NCBI RefSeq assembly: GCF_004368785.1 | Contig: NZ_SODM01000006.1 | Span: 248,001 to 312,000 of the forward strand | Origin: Flavobacterium sp. 270 | GTDB lineage: Bacteria > Bacteroidota > Bacteroidia > Flavobacteriales > Flavobacteriaceae | DNA length: 64,000 nucleotides | Reading direction: 5' to 3' | The notes under the pieces: model-generated | The model's input: the letters and a program-made list of their open reading frames with translations, nothing else | Databases searched by the model: none | Told to the model about the DNA's origin: nothing | Part shown: one piece after another, positions 39,445-49,300 of the stretch | How positions within the stretch are numbered: position 1 is the first letter of the stretch | How the letters are laid out: each line of letters starts with the position of its first letter | Program-made: the position numbers and the translations under genes

Positions 39445-40967
39445 TTTTGATAGTTTTTGGTTTCTTTGATTTCGCTTTCTATTCTTTTTCGGATATCAAT
39501 TCTAGCACCTGAAAAAACAAAAATAGTAGTTTTGTATTCCCGTGCATTTTTATTTGTGATTTCTCCGGCGATAATTCCAGTTTCAAAATAAGGGCTTGTC
39601 TCTTTTAATTCCTCGTTGCTTTCTTCAAATTCTTTAACTCGAATTACATTTTTATATAGAATATCAAGATTAAACCAATTCACATAATCAGCATTAAAAG
39701 AAACGGCTTTAATTCCTTTTTTAGAATAATAATTAATCGCTCCGGCTTGTCCATAATTATCGCAAAGCACCAATGTTTTTTCGGGATTAGGCAGTAAAGC
39801 ATAAACAGAATCTGTTTTGCGGGCCAGTTCTTTCCATCCCAGCATATCGGCAAAATCTTGTGGCAGATTGTGATCTTTTCCGTCTTCCCAGCGCAGCATT
39901 CCCAATTTTTTATATTTTTCGGAATGCTGTACAATATATTCCGGACTTTTATTCGGAAAAGCGAGATTGTACATCGGAATAAAAAATAATAAAGGTATAA
40001 GGATAAAAACAGGTTTTAAATAAATTTTCCATCCTGTTTTTAAAATATTGGATAGAAAAACGGCTCCAAAAGCAATATAAATCGGATAAATGCCTATTGC
40101 ATAATAAGCTTTTGCTTTAAAGTAGATAAAAACAAGTAGTGTAAAAACAATCGTCCAAAAGAAGAGTTTGTACCTGGCAAAAGGTTTGTAGAATAATAAA
40201 GCATACAATCCGGAAAGAATAACCAAAAAGCCACCAATAAAAAACAACAACTGCTCTTTTAAAAATCCTAAACGATCAACATTTACGAGCTGCGTTTCTG
40301 CCAATTCTTTCATATGATGCACAATCGGAAATTGATTATTATACTGCCATAACAGATTGGGTAAGATCAATAATAATCCTAAAACTAAAGCGAGATACAA
40401 TTTTTTCTCTACGAAAATTTTTCTTTGATCAGACAATAAAAGAGCAGGGAAGAGGCCAATAAGCAGAAAGAGAATATTGTATTTATTAAGAAAACCAAAA
40501 GCAAAAATAACAGCTCCAACAAAAAGCCATTTCTTATTTTCTGAAGTTATATATAAAATGAGAACATAATAAAACCCCGTCCAACATAATACATCCAGCG
40601 AGTTGGGTTGATACAACATATTAATTCGCAGTAATGCCGAAAGTAAAACACAAATGGAACCTAAAATTAAGGCATAAAGATCTCCTTTTAAGGTTTCGAT
40701 AGTTTTCCAGACCACAAGAAGTGTTAGAGCACCAAAAAGGGAAGGAAAGAATTTGACCCAGAAAAAAGAATTTCCCAGTAAAAATATAAGATACGAAAAC
40801 CAGGAAGTAACGGGTGGTACAGACAAATATCCCCAAGCCAAATGATGTGCCTGATCAAGATGCAGATATTCGTCTCTTTGCAAATCGTATTCTGGACTTA
40901 TTAAGAAATATTGCAAAACAAATTTTAAAATAATAAATCCAATTAGAATTAGGTTTTTCCTGGTCAT
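39441..40967 (-). CDS. GT39/ArnT-like membrane glycosyltransferase
   Basis: A 508-residue protein. The first loop has QRDEYLHLDQAHHLAWGYLS, with the acidic pair typical of the GT39/83 (PMT/ArnT) group. About ten membrane segments follow to residue ~330, then a soluble domain (residues ~345-500, KTLVLCDNYGQAGAINYYSK). Such enzymes transfer a sugar from a polyprenyl carrier on the outer face of the inner membrane. Acceptor unknown. Confidence 0.75.
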   Translation of the reverse strand: MTRKNLILIGFIILKFVLQYFLISPEYDLQRDEYLHLDQAHHLAWGYLSVPPVTSWFSYLIFLLGNSFFWVKFFPSLFGALTLLVVWKTIETLKGDLYALILGSICVLLSALLRINMLYQPNSLDVLCWTGFYYVLILYITSENKKWLFVGAVIFAFGFLNKYNILFLLIGLFPALLLSDQRKIFVEKKLYLALVLGLLLILPNLLWQYNNQFPIVHHMKELAETQLVNVDRLGFLKEQLLFFIGGFLVILSGLYALLFYKPFARYKLFFWTIVFTLLVFIYFKAKAYYAIGIYPIYIAFGAVFLSNILKTGWKIYLKPVFILIPLLFFIPMYNLAFPNKSPEYIVQHSEKYKKLGMLRWEDGKDHNLPQDFADMLGWKELARKTDSVYALLPNPEKTLVLCDNYGQAGAINYYSKKGIKAVSFNADYVNWFNLDILYKNVIRVKEFEESNEELKETSPYFETGIIAGEITNKNAREYKTTIFVFSGARIDIRKRIESEIKETKNYQK

Positions 40968-41089
40968 TTTAGGTTGGTTTCTTTGGTTAAAGATTTGGTT
41001 TCATAAAGTGAAATACTTTGCTTTTCAATATTTTACAGCTAATATAATATTTAAAATTAAATCAGTTTTTTAAATAGCAGAAAATAAGA

Positions 41090-41116
41090 AAGCCACTCAT
41101 TTCTGAATGGCTTTTT
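41090..41116 (-). terminator. Terminator after the DUF4494 gene
   Basis: AAGCCAC/ATGGCTT type stem (imperfect at one pair) followed on both sides by A and T runs. Confidence 0.6.
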
Positions 41117-41137
41117 TAATTATTTTATTGCTAAAAA

Positions 41138-41686
41138 CTATGCTTCTACAGCATCAGCAGTAGCAGCTTCTTGATTTTCTGCCCATTTATCGGCTTCTGG
41201 TTTTGAAGCTTTCAGTGCGTTGAATCTTTCTAATTGTTCTAATTCATCTTCATCGCCGCTAAAATAAGGGAAAACGTCCATAATTGGAGATTCGGCAATA
41301 GCAGGAATAGAATATTCTCCCATTGTGTTTTGCATTACGGCAAGGGTATTATCATAAGCTTCTCTCACGTCATTTGCCTGAATCAGCATATACATGTTTG
41401 ATTTTCTTTCTTTACCGCTTTCTTCATCATAAGCCAATAAAGAAATTTTTGATTTAAACCAGCGGTCAGCATTTTCAAAAGGGTGAATTTCGGCATAATT
41501 AGCCACTTTTATATTCGTGATTTTAAATTCTTCACTAATATAAGCGGCCATTTCTTCGTTGATTCTGCTTTCTGCTTCTGTGTAAGAAACAGCATCAACC
41601 AAATAAGGCTCTGTTAATACTTTCTGCCCGCCCGTTTCATCTGTTTTTCTATATTTTACTTTGCATTCGTACCAAGTTGCGCTCAT
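41138..41686 (-). CDS. DUF4494 protein
   Basis: A 182-residue protein beginning ATWYECKVKYRKTDETGGQK and containing EPYLVDAVSYTEAESRINEE, as in DUF4494 of Bacteroidota. No signal peptide. Function unknown; the family is widespread and usually single-copy. It is monocistronic with its own terminator. Confidence 0.75.
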   Translation of the reverse strand: MSATWYECKVKYRKTDETGGQKVLTEPYLVDAVSYTEAESRINEEMAAYISEEFKITNIKVANYAEIHPFENADRWFKSKISLLAYDEESGKERKSNMYMLIQANDVREAYDNTLAVMQNTMGEYSIPAIAESPIMDVFPYFSGDEDELEQLERFNALKASKPEADKWAENQEAATADAVEA

Positions 41687-41859
41687 TTCTTTAAAATTTT
41701 AAGGATGCCAAAGATAGATTTTAGCAGAAAATAAATGACTGAATTAGAGAAATAGATATTCACAATTTTTATTGAATTTTTGTATTGTGTTAACTCTGTG
41801 ATGTTTATATATAAATTAAAAAATCCAAGTTAACATTAAAGAAAAAACTAGGTTCCACT

Positions 41860-43257
41860 TCAATCCGGATTTGCCAGTATTTTATACAATTCGGCATTTG
41901 AAATATAAAACTGATTTTCGATACCAATCTGAGAAAGTTTGGCACTTACCAGATTATTTTCTCTCGAATTAATTAAGAATATTGAGCTTTCGCCGAATGC
42001 AAATAATTTCTCTTCGGAGTTCAGCATAAACATATAATCTTTAACCAAATTATCAATAACTGTAATCTGCCTTTTTAGAGATGAAATTTCGGTTTGCTGC
42101 GCTTTAATTTTATTTTTAAGTTCAAGACGCTGTTGTTCAATGTCAAATTTTAAATCTTGAATTTTAATTTTAGCAATTTTAAGATTTCCGCGTTCTTTTC
42201 GCAAGAAAATCGGAATACTAAAATCGATATTAAATTTATAATCATCAGCATTAAAAGAATCAAAATAAACGGGTTCAGAAATATAATTGTATCCCACATT
42301 TACTTTCGGAAGCAATAAATTGGCTTTCAATTGGCGATTGATTTCCAGCATCGATAATTTCGTTTCCAGCGCCATCATTTTTGGATGCGAATCCAGTGTT
42401 TCTACGTTTACGAGCATCGCATCGGTTTTCAGCGTTTGTTCTAAAGTATTGATTAAATTTTCCTCTGGTTTTACATTCGCGTCCAATTCTACCGGCACAT
42501 TTTCAATCCATAAATAATTAGAAAGATTTAGAGATGCTTTGGCTAATTTTAAATTTCCATTTTCGACATTTAATTCTCTGTTTCTTACCGTGATTTTGGC
42601 TTCAATACTGTCAATTGCCGGAGAATCTCCATGTTCAATTAATTGTTTTACACCTTTAAAACGAATGCTCGCAAAACCAAGATAATTTTTATAAAGCTGT
42701 GCTTCATTAAAGCTTTTTCGCCATTCAAAATAAGCTTCGCTGGCTTTATACAAAACGGCAATTGCTTTTAGTTTTCGTTCGGCATCACTTAGTTTTATCT
42801 GAAGTTTTCCTTCTCTCACATCCGCCATTCTTTGGTTTATAAACAAACCTTGTCCTAAAGCAACACTAATTCCCAAAGAAGTTAATCCTGCATCGGGAGT
42901 TCGGTTCTGCGGATTGTAATATTGTCCGTCTGTTTGATCAAAACCCGCTTTTATTTCAACTCCATACCAAGTCGGAATTTTGAAACTGCTGTTTAATAGC
43001 GAATAATATTCGGTTCCTTTAAATTCTTTTTTATTGTAATCAACTTCAATTTTTGGATCAAATCCGCCGCGCGCCGCCATAAGTTTTGCCTGAGCATTAC
43101 TTACTTCTAGATTGGCTTGTTTTACTAGCGGATGGTATTTTTTTACGTATCCTAAAAATTCGCTGTAACTTAATTCGTCTTTGATAAAATCCTGACTGTA
43201 GGAATTAAAATAGCCGAATAGAAATAAAAAAGAAAATAGTGTGATACTTAATCTCAT
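41860..43257 (-). CDS. TolC-family outer-membrane efflux protein
   Basis: ATG 43257 is preferred because it starts a signal peptide (MRLSITLFSFLFLFGYFNSY, SQ) and lies 1 base after the HlyD stop. The mature protein is ~444 residues with paired long helices (KYHPLVKQANLEVSNAQAKL near residue 40; QQRLELKNKIKAQQTEISSL near 380), the OEP repeat layout. It forms the outer-membrane duct for the ABC/HlyD pair upstream. Confidence 0.8.
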   Translation of the reverse strand: MRLSITLFSFLFLFGYFNSYSQDFIKDELSYSEFLGYVKKYHPLVKQANLEVSNAQAKLMAARGGFDPKIEVDYNKKEFKGTEYYSLLNSSFKIPTWYGVEIKAGFDQTDGQYYNPQNRTPDAGLTSLGISVALGQGLFINQRMADVREGKLQIKLSDAERKLKAIAVLYKASEAYFEWRKSFNEAQLYKNYLGFASIRFKGVKQLIEHGDSPAIDSIEAKITVRNRELNVENGNLKLAKASLNLSNYLWIENVPVELDANVKPEENLINTLEQTLKTDAMLVNVETLDSHPKMMALETKLSMLEINRQLKANLLLPKVNVGYNYISEPVYFDSFNADDYKFNIDFSIPIFLRKERGNLKIAKIKIQDLKFDIEQQRLELKNKIKAQQTEISSLKRQITVIDNLVKDYMFMLNSEEKLFAFGESSIFLINSRENNLVSAKLSQIGIENQFYISNAELYKILANPD

Positions 43258-43258
43258 T

Positions 43259-44611
43259 TTATTTTTTCTCCTTTCCATTTCCTGCTTTTTCATCTGCTTT
43301 ATAATAATTTGGCGGAAAACCATTTAGGTTTCGCCATATTTCATACCATATAGAAACCGTGTCTAGCAAAGCGATACTTTGCGCTCCGGCACCAATACTC
43401 AATTCTTTTGGCCACTTTTGATCTTTATCGTCTGGTGAAACCAAAATTCTGTATTTGCCGTTGGCGCTGATAAAGTTTTCGATTGCAACAATTCTTCCTC
43501 CAAAAGTTCCGTAAGATAATCCCGGCCACCCAGAAAATACAATTCTCGGCCATCCGTCAAACCAAACTCGGACTTTTGCACCGCGATGTACCAACGGAAG
43601 ATCGATTGGGTCAACATACGTTTCTACAGCAATATCATAACTTGCCGGCATAATGCTCACCACAGGAGTTCCTTCTTTTATAGTTTCGCCAAGACCAGCC
43701 AGTAAAGCACGGTTTACATAACCGCTCTGAGGGGCTGTAATGTAATACAAACCATTTCTGATGCTGTAATTTACATATTGATTCTGCAGTTTATTAACCT
43801 GAGCCTCTGTGTCATACTGCGTACTTAAAGCGGTAAACTTATCACTTTTTGATTTCGAAATTTTTTCTGAATATTCTGCCGTAATACGGTTAATTTCTAC
43901 TTTGGCATTAATAAATTCGTTTTTACTGCTCAATAATTTATTTTCCTGTGTAATAATATACGCTTCAGATTCCTGAAGTTTTAACCTTTTTTGTTCTACA
44001 TCAGAAACGGGTTTTAGACCTTCTTTATTCAGTGCTGTGGAACGGTTAAACTGAGTCTGCGCAATTTTTAACTGCGTTTTTACCGCCTGCAGATCCATAC
44101 TGTCGCTCTTAATTTTCAGCTGTGCCTGTTTTATTTTATTTTGGGCTTGCTGCAGTTTTAATTGTCTTTCGGTATTCAATGACTGCGCCTGAACATCAAG
44201 CGAGTTTACTTTGTCTCCGTAAGATGCTACAGCCATCTTTTTGGCATCAACCTGTTGTTTGGTGTTTCCAATTAAATTAGGATCTAGGTAATCTTCTTTT
44301 ATTTCAGAAATAAACAAAATGGTATCTCCTTTTTTTACATAATCACCTTCTTTTACAAACCATTTTTCGATTCTTCCTGCAATTGCATTGTGCACGGTTT
44401 GAGGTCTTTGATCTGGTTTTAAAGTCGTAACTGAACCACTTCCGGAAATATTCTGTGTCCACGGAAGAAAAAGACAGGCAACGGCAAAAATCAAAAAGCC
44501 TATTATAATTTTATTCAGGATTTTATAGTGAGGTCTTCGGGCAACACGGCTTATAGAATTGTACTTTCCCGGCGTTATAAGTACATTATTATCTTTAGAT
44601 ATATTGAGCAT
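43259..44611 (-). CDS. HlyD-family membrane fusion protein
   Basis: A 450-residue protein. A single membrane segment at ~residues 34-52 (IIIGFLIFAVACLFLPW) is followed by a biotinyl/lipoyl-like half (IAGRIEKWFVKEGDYVKKGD), a long coiled coil (~100-260, rich in Gln/Lys) and the second half (YYITAPQSGYVNRALLAGLG). It is the periplasmic adaptor of the exporter; its start is 2 bases from the ABC gene stop. Confidence 0.8.
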   Translation of the reverse strand: MLNISKDNNVLITPGKYNSISRVARRPHYKILNKIIIGFLIFAVACLFLPWTQNISGSGSVTTLKPDQRPQTVHNAIAGRIEKWFVKEGDYVKKGDTILFISEIKEDYLDPNLIGNTKQQVDAKKMAVASYGDKVNSLDVQAQSLNTERQLKLQQAQNKIKQAQLKIKSDSMDLQAVKTQLKIAQTQFNRSTALNKEGLKPVSDVEQKRLKLQESEAYIITQENKLLSSKNEFINAKVEINRITAEYSEKISKSKSDKFTALSTQYDTEAQVNKLQNQYVNYSIRNGLYYITAPQSGYVNRALLAGLGETIKEGTPVVSIMPASYDIAVETYVDPIDLPLVHRGAKVRVWFDGWPRIVFSGWPGLSYGTFGGRIVAIENFISANGKYRILVSPDDKDQKWPKELSIGAGAQSIALLDTVSIWYEIWRNLNGFPPNYYKADEKAGNGKEKK

Positions 44612-44613
44612 AA

Positions 44614-46287
44614 TTATAGCTTTATGTCGTTTGTAATTTTTCCATCATCAATCGTAATCATACGGTTGCATTTGTTCTTCCAGATATCATTTTTAGACGT
44701 AATAATTACCGTCCAGTTATGTTCTTCAGAAAGTAAAAAATCAACTATTTTAGTCGAAGTCAATTCATCCATCTTGTCAACTGGATCTTCTAAGAACAAT
44801 ATATTGGGTTTGTGAACAATACTTCGTGCCAATAATATTTTCTGAATATCAGAAGCAGAAAGTTCGCTCCCGCCGGGATGAATTTGATTCTCCAGCCCAT
44901 TCGGAAAAGTTTTGATATACGGTGTCAGGCAGACATTATCTAAAGCCCATTTTAGCTCATCATTATTAATAGTAGTATTTCCAAAAAGAATATTTTCTCT
45001 AATAGTTCCCGCAAAAAGGGTGTCGCCATGCAGGAAAGTACCGGCCTGCGCTCTGTAGGTATCTTCGTCGAGACGATTCATATAATTATCAGTTACATAC
45101 ATAGCACCGCTTTCGGGTTCTAATAAGCCGGAAAGTAAACGCAGCAAAGTACTTTTTCCGGCGCCGTTTGTTCCGGTCAATATTATTTTTTCGCCTTGAG
45201 ATATTTTTAGATTAATGTTTTTAAGCGATTTTTTATTGTAACCGGGATAATTGTACGCAATACTTTCGGTTTCGATGGTGATTCCGGTTTCAGTTACAGT
45301 TGATGATTTCGGAATACAAGAAATTTCCATATCCGTTACCTGACCAATTTTTTCTACAGAAGTCAAAACATCATAAAAAGATTCTAGACCGAAGATTATT
45401 TTTTCTACCGAATTAATAAGCAGTACAATAACAATTTCTGCTGCTACAAACTGCCCGATATTCATTTGATGATGAATTACCAAGAAACCACCAATAGATA
45501 GGAGGGCAGCTGTAACCAGAACTTTAAAAATGGTAAGTTGTATGTATTGCTTTTTCATGACCTGAAAATGCTTTTCGCGAAAATTCACATATTCACTCAC
45601 ATAACCGTCGTTTCTTTCTAAAGCATATTCAAAACTTGCTTTTTTGCGGAAACTTTCGCGGTTGCGTGCTATTTCCTGAAGCCACGCCGCAACTTTATAT
45701 TTAAACTTAGATTCGTAAAGACTGGTTTCTAAACCGTCTTTGTACGAAAATTTAAAAATGATATATAAAATTGCAATAAAGAAAAGTCCAATTACGGTAA
45801 AGAAAGAATGGTACAAAACTAATAATATGATACCAAGACCTACTTGCAGAAAAGCGGTGCAGAAATCTAATAATAGTTTTGCAGTGCCTTTTTGAACCAT
45901 AAGTGTATCAAAAAAGCGGTTTGCTTTTTCTGGTGCATATTCAGAATACATTTCTTTAAATTTAATTAAAGGCATTCTGTATGCAAATTCAAAAGAAGAA
46001 CGAACGAAAATTCGTTGCTGCAGATTTTCTACAATTCGAAGTTGTAAAATGGTCAACACGCCGCCAAAACCAACGCCCACAGTAACCAAAAATACAAGGA
46101 CAATCCAGGAAACACTAAGTTGTCCGCTCTGGATAAAATTAATAATAGCCTGAATTCCTAAAGGCAGAGAAAGGTTTACTAAACCGGCAAAAGCAGCATA
46201 AAATATAATTTGGTATACGTCGCGCTTATCGAGTTTAAGTAAATTATAAAAACGTTTAAAAGGTGTCATGGATTTATATAAATACAA
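44614..46287 (-). CDS. ABC exporter with non-canonical ATPase motifs
   Basis: A 557-residue half-transporter: membrane domain residues ~20-320 (six helices), ATPase domain ~340-557. Walker A is intact (GTNGAGKST). The signature reads GSELSASDIQK instead of LSGGQ, Walker B reads NILFLEDP (E and D exchanged relative to hhhhDE), and the switch histidine is replaced (VIITSKND). ATP hydrolysis may be slow or need a partner. The start may be Met1 or Met7. First gene of the ABC-HlyD-TolC operon. Confidence 0.7.
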   Translation of the reverse strand: MYLYKSMTPFKRFYNLLKLDKRDVYQIIFYAAFAGLVNLSLPLGIQAIINFIQSGQLSVSWIVLVFLVTVGVGFGGVLTILQLRIVENLQQRIFVRSSFEFAYRMPLIKFKEMYSEYAPEKANRFFDTLMVQKGTAKLLLDFCTAFLQVGLGIILLVLYHSFFTVIGLFFIAILYIIFKFSYKDGLETSLYESKFKYKVAAWLQEIARNRESFRKKASFEYALERNDGYVSEYVNFREKHFQVMKKQYIQLTIFKVLVTAALLSIGGFLVIHHQMNIGQFVAAEIVIVLLINSVEKIIFGLESFYDVLTSVEKIGQVTDMEISCIPKSSTVTETGITIETESIAYNYPGYNKKSLKNINLKISQGEKIILTGTNGAGKSTLLRLLSGLLEPESGAMYVTDNYMNRLDEDTYRAQAGTFLHGDTLFAGTIRENILFGNTTINNDELKWALDNVCLTPYIKTFPNGLENQIHPGGSELSASDIQKILLARSIVHKPNILFLEDPVDKMDELTSTKIVDFLLSEEHNWTVIITSKNDIWKNKCNRMITIDDGKITNDIKL

Positions 46288-46325
46288 GATTAATAGATAG
46301 ATATCGTTTATGGCAAAACCATATA

Positions 46326-46353
46326 AAGGATCACAGAATTACTTCTGATCCTT
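46326..46353 (-). terminator. Terminator after the 134-residue gene
   Basis: AAGGATCACAGAA - TTAC - TTCTGATCCTT with flanking A/T runs; minus-strand exit into the gap before the ABC gene. Confidence 0.6.
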
Positions 46354-46364
46354 AAAAAAAATAT

Positions 46365-46769
46365 TTATGCTATAATCTGGGGCGGACGTAAATGTATTTT
46401 GCCATGAAATCCAAATGAGAATATTGGATTGTCTAAATGCTTTTTTCCTTTAGATTCTTTTTGAAAGTATAATGCTGTAATTGGAGTTTCGTGAGGAATT
46501 AAATATTCTAATAAAGGAATTCCTTTTGTGACTTTGGTCGTTTTAGAATCTTTGATTTTGTAATCGTCCAATTCTTCTGTAATTCTGTCACATTTGAATA
46601 TTTTTTTAAGAAAATTGCAAGCTATTCCTTTAACTGAATTGCTCTCGATATTGCTATTTGCAATCAAAATAACGTTGTTGGATAAGTTGATACTGCTCAT
46701 TAAAAAGTAGCCAATTAGCAACGCCTGCAGGCATTTACATAAGATACTATTTTTAATTCTGTTCAACAT
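46365..46769 (-). CDS. Small exported or membrane hypothetical protein
   Basis: A 134-residue protein with one hydrophobic N-terminal segment (CKCLQALLIGYFLMSSINLS). The remainder is basic, with two cysteines (GIACNFLKKIFKC), and ends KIHLRPPQIIA. The ending resembles small Bacteroidota proteins that accompany export or metal operons, but I cannot name a family. It is separated from the ABC gene by a terminator. Confidence 0.5.
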   Translation of the reverse strand: MLNRIKNSILCKCLQALLIGYFLMSSINLSNNVILIANSNIESNSVKGIACNFLKKIFKCDRITEELDDYKIKDSKTTKVTKGIPLLEYLIPHETPITALYFQKESKGKKHLDNPIFSFGFHGKIHLRPPQIIA

Positions 46770-46898
46770 TTTCTAACTGTTTATGGAGGCGCAAGTTAGA
46801 TCTAAATTTAAAGCGCAACATTAGAATAACATTAGAATTTGCCCATTAACGAAACTTTATAATTTGTTGAATGTGTCGTTTGTTTTGCGAAAAATAGC

Positions 46899-48032
46899 TT
46901 AAGAATTAAATCTTTTTTGAAAAGAAAAATCCGATTCGTGCATTGCAATTTCGTTTTCACTAGTTTGACGCTGCGCTTCTTTTGCGTAAACAAACATTTT
47001 TTGTTCGTAATCTGCAATGGCAGTTTCTATCGTTTCAAATTTTCCGCTGGTTAGATTTTCGGATAAAATTAAAGCATCTACCAAACCGCTGTTGGCACCT
47101 TCGCCGGCAAAAGGAGGCATTATGTGTGCGGCATCTCCAATAAGCGTGATAGGCAAGGGACGGTTATTTTTCCAGGAATTGTCTAAAGAAATTTTTCGGG
47201 TTGGTAATCCGGTAAAGAAAGAAGTGGAGCGAAATAATTCTTTATAACATTCATGCCAATCCGAAAATAGATCTGAAAGAAAAGCAGTAATAGTATTTGT
47301 ATTTTTAAAATCTAATTGATTTTGAAGAACCCATTCTTCAGGTTTTCTAAAAGTAACATTGTAGGTCAATGCGCCGTTATTATCTGGATTTGCAACCAAA
47401 TTAATTCCTTTGCTTGTTGTCATTAAAATTTTGTTTTCGCAAAGATTAAAGAAATCAGGACATTGTATTTCTGGCTGTAAAACCTCGCCTTGTATAATAT
47501 AAGTTCCGGTATATTCTGGAACTGAATCGGTAATGTATTTTCTTGCCTGCGACATACCGCCATTGGCACCAATTACAAAATCTGCAGTTTCGGTAATTCC
47601 GTTTTCAAAGTGCAAAAGCCATTTTCCGTTTTGTTTTTCAAGTCCCGTAAATTTTCTGTCCCAAACCACTGTTTCGCTTGTTAAACTATTGAGTAAAAGT
47701 TTTCTCAAATCGTTTCGGTTAATTTCTGGATTATCGTAACGTTCCTCGGGTCTTGAATCTTTACGAAATAAAACTTTCGATTGATTATCAACAATAATCC
47801 TTCCCATTGGTTTTGCGATAGCAAAATAACTTTCTAATAATCCAGCTTCTTTCATTGCTTTTTGTCCAGATTGTTGATGAAGATCAAGCGTACCGCCCCA
47901 AATTCTGGTTTGATCGTCTTTATCTCTTTCGTAAGCATTAATATTTACTCCTTTTTGTTGTAATAATTTAGCAATTATCAAGCCAACTGGTCCTGCACCA
48001 ATAATGGTGACTTTTTTATTTTGTAATAACAT
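46899..48032 (-). CDS. Tet(X)-like FAD monooxygenase
   Basis: A 377-residue flavoprotein. It has the FAD-binding VTIIGAGPVGLIIAKLLQQK at residues 8-27, RIWGGTLDLHQQSGQKAMKE at 43-62, ENPEINRND-type wording (DNPEINRNDLRKLLLNSL), the second FAD motif LIGDAAHIMPPFAGEGANSG and the ending SENEIAMHESDFSFQK. All of these follow Tet(X) closely, which hydroxylates and inactivates tetracyclines using NADPH. Function here is inferred; related chromosomal enzymes may have other substrates. Confidence 0.75.
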   Translation of the reverse strand: MLLQNKKVTIIGAGPVGLIIAKLLQQKGVNINAYERDKDDQTRIWGGTLDLHQQSGQKAMKEAGLLESYFAIAKPMGRIIVDNQSKVLFRKDSRPEERYDNPEINRNDLRKLLLNSLTSETVVWDRKFTGLEKQNGKWLLHFENGITETADFVIGANGGMSQARKYITDSVPEYTGTYIIQGEVLQPEIQCPDFFNLCENKILMTTSKGINLVANPDNNGALTYNVTFRKPEEWVLQNQLDFKNTNTITAFLSDLFSDWHECYKELFRSTSFFTGLPTRKISLDNSWKNNRPLPITLIGDAAHIMPPFAGEGANSGLVDALILSENLTSGKFETIETAIADYEQKMFVYAKEAQRQTSENEIAMHESDFSFQKRFNS

Positions 48033-48072
48033 GATGTATATTTTTAACTATAGGTGTTTAGAGTTTTGCCAC

Positions 48073-48090
48073 TCCCGATAGCTATCGGGA
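48073..48090. repeat. 18-bp palindrome
   Basis: TCCCGATAGCTATCGGGA is a perfect palindrome between the two flavoprotein genes. This sequence is iterated in many Flavobacterium genomes from memory; only one copy is in the window. Confidence 0.6.
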
Positions 48091-48135
48091 TAAAAAATTT
48101 TAATGATTAATCCATTTAATCTGTGAAATCTGTGA

Positions 48136-49266
48136 CTAAAAAAACGCTGCTTGTGTGTTTCGTAAACGAATGGCTTCTTCGGTTCTCGGAATAAAATTTT
48201 CTTGAATATTTAATGCTGCTCTTGTTTGCACTTCTTCAATAAACGGACGAAGATTTTGGTTGTACTCTTCAAATGCTGCTTCAAAATTTCCGTTGTGTTT
48301 TTGCAAGGCATCGGCTAAAATTCCTGCTCCAATCATTGATAATGAAGCGCCCATTCCTGCAGCCGGCGATGCGCAATAACCGGCGTCACCCACAAGTGCA
48401 ACTCTGCCTTTTGTCCAGGATGGCATTTTTATCTGGCAGAATTTATCGAAATAAAAGTTTTTAGAATTTTCTATTATTTCTAATAATTCAGAAGTTCTCC
48501 AGCTTTCTCCAGAAAATTGATTTAAGATAATTTCTCGCTGTTGTTCGATATTGCGATAATCGTACGGAATTTCATTTTCAGCATAAAAACAAAAAATAAT
48601 ATCGGTTTTGTTGTTGTAAGCATTTAGCATTATAGACTTGTCTGGCACGTTGTACATTTCCATCGTTTTTTGCTTTACGAGCAATTGGTCTAAAATTGTG
48701 ATAGAGAAATAAGCATTCAGAAAATGCGCGTATTGAGTTTCATCACCAAAACAAATTTTTCGCACAACAGAATGTATGCCGTCACAGCCAAAAACTAAGG
48801 AAAATGTCTGTTCTAAACCAGATTTAAAAGCAACCGAAATATTGTCTTTTGTTTCTTCTAATGCTGAAATGCTGTCATTAAAAATAAACTCAACGTCATT
48901 TTTTAATTCATCCATTAAAATGCGGATAAATTTATCGCGTTCAATTTCGATTTCATCATCAGGAAGTTCCTCGGGATTATTTTCAAGTAGTATTGAGCCT
49001 TCTATAATATCCTGATCGTTTTTAAATTCAACTTTTTCAACATGAAGACGGTTTGCTTTTAGCTGTTCAAAAATTCCCATGCGTTTTGCAATTTCCACAG
49101 CAGATTCTTTAAAATCTACAGCTCCGCCCATTGTTCTGGGTTCGTTTGCAATTTCGACTACAGTAACCTGATAGCCCAATTTGTTCATCCAATAGGCCGT
49201 TGAAAGTCCGGCTATACTTGCGCCCGAAACGAGCACTTTATGTTTTATTGATTCCATGTTTGTCAT
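48136..49266 (-). CDS. PHBH-type FAD monooxygenase
   Basis: A 376-residue protein with HKVLVSGASIAGLSTAYWMN (FAD GxGxxG, residues 8-27), a DG motif (VFGCDGIHSVVRK) and the GD motif RVALVGDAGYCASPAAGMGA. These three define the p-hydroxybenzoate-hydroxylase class. The start may be Met1 or Met4. The substrate is unknown. It lies upstream of the Tet(X)-like gene on the same strand and 34 bases downstream of the AraC gene. Confidence 0.75.
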   Translation of the reverse strand: MTNMESIKHKVLVSGASIAGLSTAYWMNKLGYQVTVVEIANEPRTMGGAVDFKESAVEIAKRMGIFEQLKANRLHVEKVEFKNDQDIIEGSILLENNPEELPDDEIEIERDKFIRILMDELKNDVEFIFNDSISALEETKDNISVAFKSGLEQTFSLVFGCDGIHSVVRKICFGDETQYAHFLNAYFSITILDQLLVKQKTMEMYNVPDKSIMLNAYNNKTDIIFCFYAENEIPYDYRNIEQQREIILNQFSGESWRTSELLEIIENSKNFYFDKFCQIKMPSWTKGRVALVGDAGYCASPAAGMGASLSMIGAGILADALQKHNGNFEAAFEEYNQNLRPFIEEVQTRAALNIQENFIPRTEEAIRLRNTQAAFF

Positions 49267-49300
49267 AATTTATTTGACAAAATTCCGGAATATTGAATTG

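Noticed and set aside
46899..48032. Recently acquired mobile tet(X) gene
   Set aside because: No insertion sequence, integrase or base-composition break is visible around it; it looks chromosomal.
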